Below, one piece after another: positions 5,705-9,169 of a stretch of 9,169 nt of DNA. Location: positions 1 to 9,169 of the forward strand of contig QNCH01000048.1 of the NCBI GenBank assembly GCA_003645745.1, read 5' to 3'. The first letter of the stretch is position 1. Every line of letters begins with the position of its first letter. The position numbers and the translations under genes are program-made. The DNA comes from Candidatus Omnitrophota bacterium (GTDB lineage: Bacteria > Omnitrophota > Gorgyraeia > B26-G9). The notes below the pieces were generated by a model. That model saw only the letters and a list, made by a program, of their open reading frames with translations. It was not told the DNA's origin and did not search any database.

Positions 5705-6943
5705 TTAACAAAGTGTTGCCCTAAATGCCTCCAGCCTGGCCAGAATATTTTGCCTGTCTTCTCTGGAATAATCAGTCTCTATTTTTAAAAAGCGAAAGCC
5801 GTTTTCCTTGATTACCTTTTCAAAATAAAAACTTTCTAGATCATAGGGATGACAACCTTTAAGTAAATGGTAAACTATTCCTTTTATATTATAGGTGCGC
5901 ATAGTGTTTAGGATATTCTTGAGACGGCGGTCATTATCTATGTAAGTAGGGCAACTGCAGGAGAGATGATATCTCTCTGATAAAGCCTTAAGAAGTCCGT
6001 ATTCTGAAGGCTCATCATAAATCACACTAGCGATGAGCCTCTCTGAGGTGCATAACTCATCAGCAAGAATGTCCATTCCCGCTTCCTCAATTAATTCAGA
6101 AATTTTCAAATATGGAAAGAAAACAGGAGAACCTGCAAGAAATACACCTGGATTACTGTTTCCCTCTGGTTTATCATAATTTTTGAGAACTATATTAACT
6201 TTATCTGTCCAGGATTCAACATCATCAATCATAAAGGCATTCGCCAAAACAATACTCCAGGTACCGCAAATAAGCCCTCTCCTCCTAAATTCAATCAAAC
6301 GCCCAAATGCCTGCCAGGCCTTCATATATTTATTTACAGAAATTTGAAGCTGGCTGCGGTTAAGTCTTCTGCCCGCACACTGCTCAAGAAACCGTTTTAA
6401 TTCATATATTTCCTCCAGCCACCTGCTTTGGCCTCTTTCGCTTTCCTTGATATGGGGAAGCTCCATTATATAAAACGGGATTGCCTTATCCTGGATCATC
6501 TCCGGCAATTTCGTATTCCAGTCACAAGTAGTGGGCACAACCAGGATATCGCACAATTTCTCGATAGACTCATCCAGATAAAAAGCGCCAACACAAGATT
6601 TAATAAGCGGGCACGTTAAAGCAGGGAGAAAAGGAGATGACAGTCTTTGTATCGCCAATGAGCCGCTGCACAAACGGATTGGATGAAACCCCAAAGCGTC
6701 AAAGAGTTCCAATGGTGCCTGAATACAATAAATCCCAACAAAAGGCCTGCTAAATCTTTTTTTAACCTTCTGAGGGGAAACAGGCAAAGAAAAAATTTCA
6801 AGAAAATATTCCAGTTCTTGACAAAAGTCGCTCCTTTCTCTGAGAAAACTAGCTTGTCTGTGATATTCTTCTTGAATTTCCTTTTTAATTTTTTGCGCCA
6901 GCTTCGCTTTTGAATTATTTCTTTCAGCACTATTCAATTGCAT
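5705..6943 (-). CDS. 2-hydroxyacyl-CoA dehydratase-family (HgdB/double-cubane) iron-sulfur protein
   Basis: This 412-residue protein has the two-domain pattern of the HgdB/FldC family: VGIYCIQAPLELFDALGFHP (69-88), LTCPLIKSC (109-117), VVPTTCDW (135-142), then in the second domain FLAGSPVFFPYLKISELIEE (268-287), GMDILADELCTSER (289-302), HLLKGCHPYD (359-368) and KIETDYSRED (387-396). Candidate cluster ligands are Cys73, Cys111, Cys140, Cys298, Cys329 or Cys331, and Cys364. True dehydratases are built from two different subunits of this type. Here only one is present beside its activase, as in the single-gene double-cubane cluster proteins (homodimers with an [8Fe-9S] cluster, known to reduce small molecules such as acetylene in vitro). 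The physiological substrate of those proteins is unknown. The ATG at 6943 has an AAAGGGA site and overlaps the preceding gene by 10 bases. The corrinoid-uptake setting suggests a substrate other than an acyl-CoA. Confidence 0.88.
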   Translation of the reverse strand: MQLNSAERNNSKAKLAQKIKKEIQEEYHRQASFLRERSDFCQELEYFLEIFSLPVSPQKVKKRFSRPFVGIYCIQAPLELFDALGFHPIRLCSGSLAIQRLSSPFLPALTCPLIKSCVGAFYLDESIEKLCDILVVPTTCDWNTKLPEMIQDKAIPFYIMELPHIKESERGQSRWLEEIYELKRFLEQCAGRRLNRSQLQISVNKYMKAWQAFGRLIEFRRRGLICGTWSIVLANAFMIDDVESWTDKVNIVLKNYDKPEGNSNPGVFLAGSPVFFPYLKISELIEEAGMDILADELCTSERLIASVIYDEPSEYGLLKALSERYHLSCSCPTYIDNDRRLKNILNTMRTYNIKGIVYHLLKGCHPYDLESFYFEKVIKENGFRFLKIETDYSREDRQNILARLEAFRATLC

Positions 6944-7896
6944 AGATTTTCCCTTTTCTTTTTTATGAAACGTTTAGAAATATAATCTTTTGAAGAGGAA
7001 AAAATTGTATTCTTGAAAAATTTAAGAGAAAGCACCTTAGCCTGTGGACATGATTCCACGCATCTCAAACAGAGTATACAGTCCTGGGTAAGCACATTCT
7101 TTTTCTTTTTTTCCAAATGCACCTCCCTGATATTAAGAGGACATACTCGTTGACAGTTTCCGCAGCCAGTACAAGCATCTACTTTCTTTTCAAGCCCAAG
7201 GAATCCAAATTTCTCAAAAAGGCTGATCAGTGCCAGAAGAGGACAGAACAGACAAAAGAAACGATCCTTAAAAAACATTCCTACAAAAAAAAACGCAGTT
7301 AGAATAAGAGAAACTATGGACATAAAGGCAGTTATCGGATTGCTTATATCTACCGCGAAATATCTGAAATTCCCTGCAAAAATAGGCATCAATTTTTTAG
7401 CCGGACATATCTGGCAAAATGGAAGCCCAAAATCAGAATGGAGTCCGGCATTCCCAATAAGAATAGGAATAACTATTAGAAAAATAAGGAGTATATACTT
7501 AATAGGCTTTAACCTGTCCCGCAGTGTCCATGAAAATTGCGATTCCCTTATACCCAGCTTTTTCCTTAAAAAAGTAATCCAATCCTGAAGTGTCCCAAAA
7601 GGGCAAATCCAGCCGCACCAAGCTTTGGAAAAAATTATTGTTAACAGAAAGAATCCAGCAAACATCCCCAGTGCCCGCAGCCCCCAAACACTTATGGCCT
7701 CAGCAAAGGATATCTGGAAACCCCATTGAGAACGCTGTAGTGCCATTAAGTAGCAGTGGCCGGAACAGCTCCCTACATACGGACAGGTAAAACACGGCAG
7801 GCAATGCCCCAATCGCAGTCCCAAACGGCCGCCGTAAGTTAATACCGCAAAGCTCATAGACTGCACCAGAAAACGCAGTTTATAGACTTTTGTCAA
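6934..7896 (-). CDS. NapH/RdxA-like membrane protein with two 4Fe-4S ferredoxin motifs
   Basis: This 320-residue protein joins membrane helices (clearest at about 70-90, 132-150 and 188-208) to a cytoplasmic C-terminal ferredoxin domain with two complete motifs: CTGCGNCQRVCP (242-253) and CILCLRCVESCP (273-284). Membrane-edge Cys-Pro pairs typical of the NapH/NosR/RdxA group are present: CGWICPFG (94-101), CQICP (161-165) and CLFCP (215-219). The N-terminus adds a Cys cluster at 32, 35, 38, 44 and 48 (HCLPCFTCPY and CSGHC) that could bind another metal centre. Such proteins move electrons from the quinol pool or between membrane faces and soluble partners. The start is a TTG at 7896 inside a TTGA overlap with the stop of the previous gene, supported by AGAGGA seven to eight bases upstream; the next Met is residue 14. 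A Lys/Arg-rich tail ends the protein. Placed just before the dehydratase-like gene, it is a plausible electron source for the activase. Confidence 0.85.
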   Translation of the reverse strand: MTKVYKLRFLVQSMSFAVLTYGGRLGLRLGHCLPCFTCPYVGSCSGHCYLMALQRSQWGFQISFAEAISVWGLRALGMFAGFFLLTIIFSKAWCGWICPFGTLQDWITFLRKKLGIRESQFSWTLRDRLKPIKYILLIFLIVIPILIGNAGLHSDFGLPFCQICPAKKLMPIFAGNFRYFAVDISNPITAFMSIVSLILTAFFFVGMFFKDRFFCLFCPLLALISLFEKFGFLGLEKKVDACTGCGNCQRVCPLNIREVHLEKKKKNVLTQDCILCLRCVESCPQAKVLSLKFFKNTIFSSSKDYISKRFIKKKRENLCN

Positions 7897-8777
7897 AATT
7901 TAATCCTCTTTCTTCCTGCAATCACAAATAAAAATACAGCAGCCATTGTTCCCAAAAAAATAGCAATACCCATAAAAAATTTGTAGTTTTTGAATCTGGA
8001 ACGATGCAGCAAAAGTGTATAGGAAGAAATATGTTTTATCCCCCCCTGGTCTTCCTCTGCTACGATCACAGCCTGTTTAAATGCTGTCTCGCCCTTCTGA
8101 TTTAATCTCTTGTCTTCACGCGGGACATAAACACATTCTCCTTTTTCATTAGTCATTATCTCTACCTGAGGCATATTCTGATCAAATAGGGATATAGCCT
8201 TCTCTGCCAAATAACCTTTTTTAAATACAGGGATAATTTTGACAGAATTGCCTGTCTGCGGCCAACACTGAAACTCTGGAATGATGCGTATCTCCAACTG
8301 CCGGTTAATCTCACGAGATAAAATAATCCGCGTAGTTTTTTTTTTAGAAAAACTATGCCCAAAAAGAAAAAATGATGTTTTTGCAAGATACCTGATTGTA
8401 ACTTTATTCTGCTTTTTCTTAGCTTGCGCAAAAACAATAAAACGATTTTGCTTAGATGAGTTAATATTTACAGAATAGTTTTGCTTGTCTTGTTGTATCC
8501 GGGCAGTGTAAAAAACAGGCTTGCCGTTATGATCAGTTTCGGATAGGGAATAAAAAACACTAACCTCATCCAATCCTTTGAGTCCCTGTTTCGCTCCAGG
8601 AAACCTTCCATAATTAAGCTCAAGCGGCAAGGTCAAGCTGCCGTCTTTTTCTCTCATACATTTTCCAAATTCAATCCATAGATACTCTTCTTTTGACGAA
8701 AAAGCATAAATATCTATCCCTTGGATCAAGATAAAATAAATAAATAAAATTAAAATAATAAGTATCCTGATTTTCAT
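7893..8777 (-). CDS. DUF4198-like exported protein with C-terminal membrane anchor
   Basis: This 294-residue protein has a signal peptide or N-terminal anchor (about residues 3-25), a large extracytoplasmic part, a C-terminal membrane helix (about 266-287) and a short positive tail (GRKRIKF). The second half resembles the DUF4198/NikK pattern of beta-sandwich domains found next to nickel and cobalt transporters: LEIRIIPEF (161-169), SVKIIPVFKKGYLAEKAIS (178-196), a TNEKGECVYVPRED turn (209-222) and SYTLLLH (252-258). The first half, with LPLELNYGRFPG (50-61), is not recognised. Residues Cys40, Cys171, Cys215 and several His could contact metal. The protein could present metal or corrinoid at the outer face of the membrane, but this is inference from the neighbours. 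The ATG at 8777 lacks a close ribosome binding site; GGAAAGGG lies about 20 bases upstream, overlapping the end of the ATPase gene, 16 bases away. The assignment to DUF4198 is by pattern only. Confidence 0.6.
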   Translation of the reverse strand: MKIRILIILILFIYFILIQGIDIYAFSSKEEYLWIEFGKCMREKDGSLTLPLELNYGRFPGAKQGLKGLDEVSVFYSLSETDHNGKPVFYTARIQQDKQNYSVNINSSKQNRFIVFAQAKKKQNKVTIRYLAKTSFFLFGHSFSKKKTTRIILSREINRQLEIRIIPEFQCWPQTGNSVKIIPVFKKGYLAEKAISLFDQNMPQVEIMTNEKGECVYVPREDKRLNQKGETAFKQAVIVAEEDQGGIKHISSYTLLLHRSRFKNYKFFMGIAIFLGTMAAVFLFVIAGRKRIKF

Positions 8778-8793
8778 AGTAAATACATCTGAA

Positions 8794-9169
8794 TCAACCC
8801 TTTCCTTTCCATAGACTTCGCCTCTTCTCTTTTTCTTCCTGGGAAACCAAAAAACAATAAGGCTTTAAAGAAACCGGATTTTCCCTGATCACTACCATTG
8901 TTTTATAAACCTCTTTAATGATTAGATGGTTCAATACTTGTTTGGGGCTTCCTATCTTGTAAATCCCTCCTTTATTGAGCAGCGCGAGTTTCCGGCAATA
9001 TTCGCCAGCTAAGTTAAGATCATGGATAACCATAATCACTGTAAGGCCAAATTCGCTGTTCAATTTTCTGATAATATCGAGTATTGCAACCTGATGGCTT
9101 ATATCTAGATGCGTAGTAGGCTCATCTAACAAAAGTAATTTAGGCTCCTGGGTTAAAGCGCGGGCAATA
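8794..9169 (-). CDS. ABC transporter ATPase, FecE/BtuD type, 3' part only
   Basis: The gene runs off the right edge; 124 C-terminal residues are visible. They begin with IARALTQEPK, the segment just after the ABC signature, then Walker B LLLLDEPT (visible residues 11-18), D-loop THLD, and the H-loop histidine in VIMVIHDLNLA (visible His49). The C-terminus (VVIRENPVSLKPYCFLVSQ) matches the tail of ATPases serving siderophore, heme and cobalamin importers of the BtuCD/FecCD class. It powers import through a BtuC-like permease, which should lie with the binding protein beyond the edge. The substrate cannot be read from the ATPase alone; the cobalamin riboswitch and BtuB-like receptor downstream make a corrinoid the best guess, hence BtuD-like, but an iron chelate is possible. 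The basic end (KEKRRSLWKGKG) may be a lineage extension. The stop is 16 bases before the next gene. Confidence 0.88.
   Translation of the reverse strand, partial: IARALTQEPKLLLLDEPTTHLDISHQVAILDIIRKLNSEFGLTVIMVIHDLNLAGEYCRKLALLNKGGIYKIGSPKQVLNHLIIKEVYKTMVVIRENPVSLKPYCFLVSQEEKEKRRSLWKGKG

Noticed and set aside
5705..6943. Classical amino-acid-fermentation 2-hydroxyacyl-CoA dehydratase
   Set aside because: Only one subunit of the family is present and no CoA-transferase, acyl-CoA or 2-hydroxyacid dehydrogenase gene accompanies it; the single-subunit plus activase layout fits double-cubane proteins better.
8162..8437. Minus-strand 91-codon ORF inside the DUF4198-like gene
   Set aside because: It is an out-of-frame shadow, Lys/Arg/Phe-rich, with no ribosome binding site; the longer frame has a signal peptide and anchor.

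Overview
This is a low-GC, minus-strand-dominated window from a Gram-negative (diderm) and very probably anaerobic bacterium. The diderm call rests on an outer-membrane TonB-dependent receptor with its own ExbB-ExbD-TonB motor. The anaerobe call rests on an oxygen-sensitive double-cubane / 2-hydroxyacyl-CoA dehydratase-type iron-sulfur protein with its ATP-dependent activator, plus a polyferredoxin-like membrane protein. Intergenic palindromes of the ATTCCCGC...GCGGGAAT kind suggest an environmental uncultured lineage (an Omnitrophota-like or Desulfobacterota-like genome would fit), but the sequence alone does not fix the phylum.

All convincing genes run on the minus strand, so transcription reads from high to low coordinates. 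The upstream block (9169 to 4882) is tightly packed: the 3' end of a BtuD/FecE-type ABC transporter ATPase, a signal-peptide-bearing DUF4198-like protein with a C-terminal anchor, a NapH-like membrane protein with two ferredoxin-type 4Fe-4S motifs, a 2-hydroxyacyl-CoA dehydratase-family (HgdB/double-cubane) protein, and its BadF/HgdC-type activase. Neighbouring genes overlap by 4-10 bases or are 16 bases apart, as expected of one operon.

A compact cobalamin riboswitch (about 4671-4804) then leads the second block (4645 to 862): a BtuB-like receptor, ExbB, ExbD and TonB. The riboswitch identifies the transported substrate as a corrinoid, and the ABC ATPase upstream fits the inner-membrane half of the same uptake route.

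The most interesting point is the combination: a single-subunit double-cubane-type reductase, its ATP-dependent activator and a membrane iron-sulfur protein lie inside a corrinoid uptake locus. I infer a low-potential electron-delivery module that acts on imported corrinoid (for example reduction of the cobalt centre or removal of an upper ligand) or on a corrinoid-dependent process. This is a hypothesis from context, not a demonstrated function.

The left end (1-861) is a decayed, repeat-rich stretch. It holds a minus-strand GIY-YIG nuclease-like gene broken by two apparent frameshifts at A-runs (281-717), a perfect 15-bp inverted repeat with a third partial copy, and a GC-rich hairpin. A roughly 112-bp palindromic element of two 30-base arms also lies between exbB and exbD.
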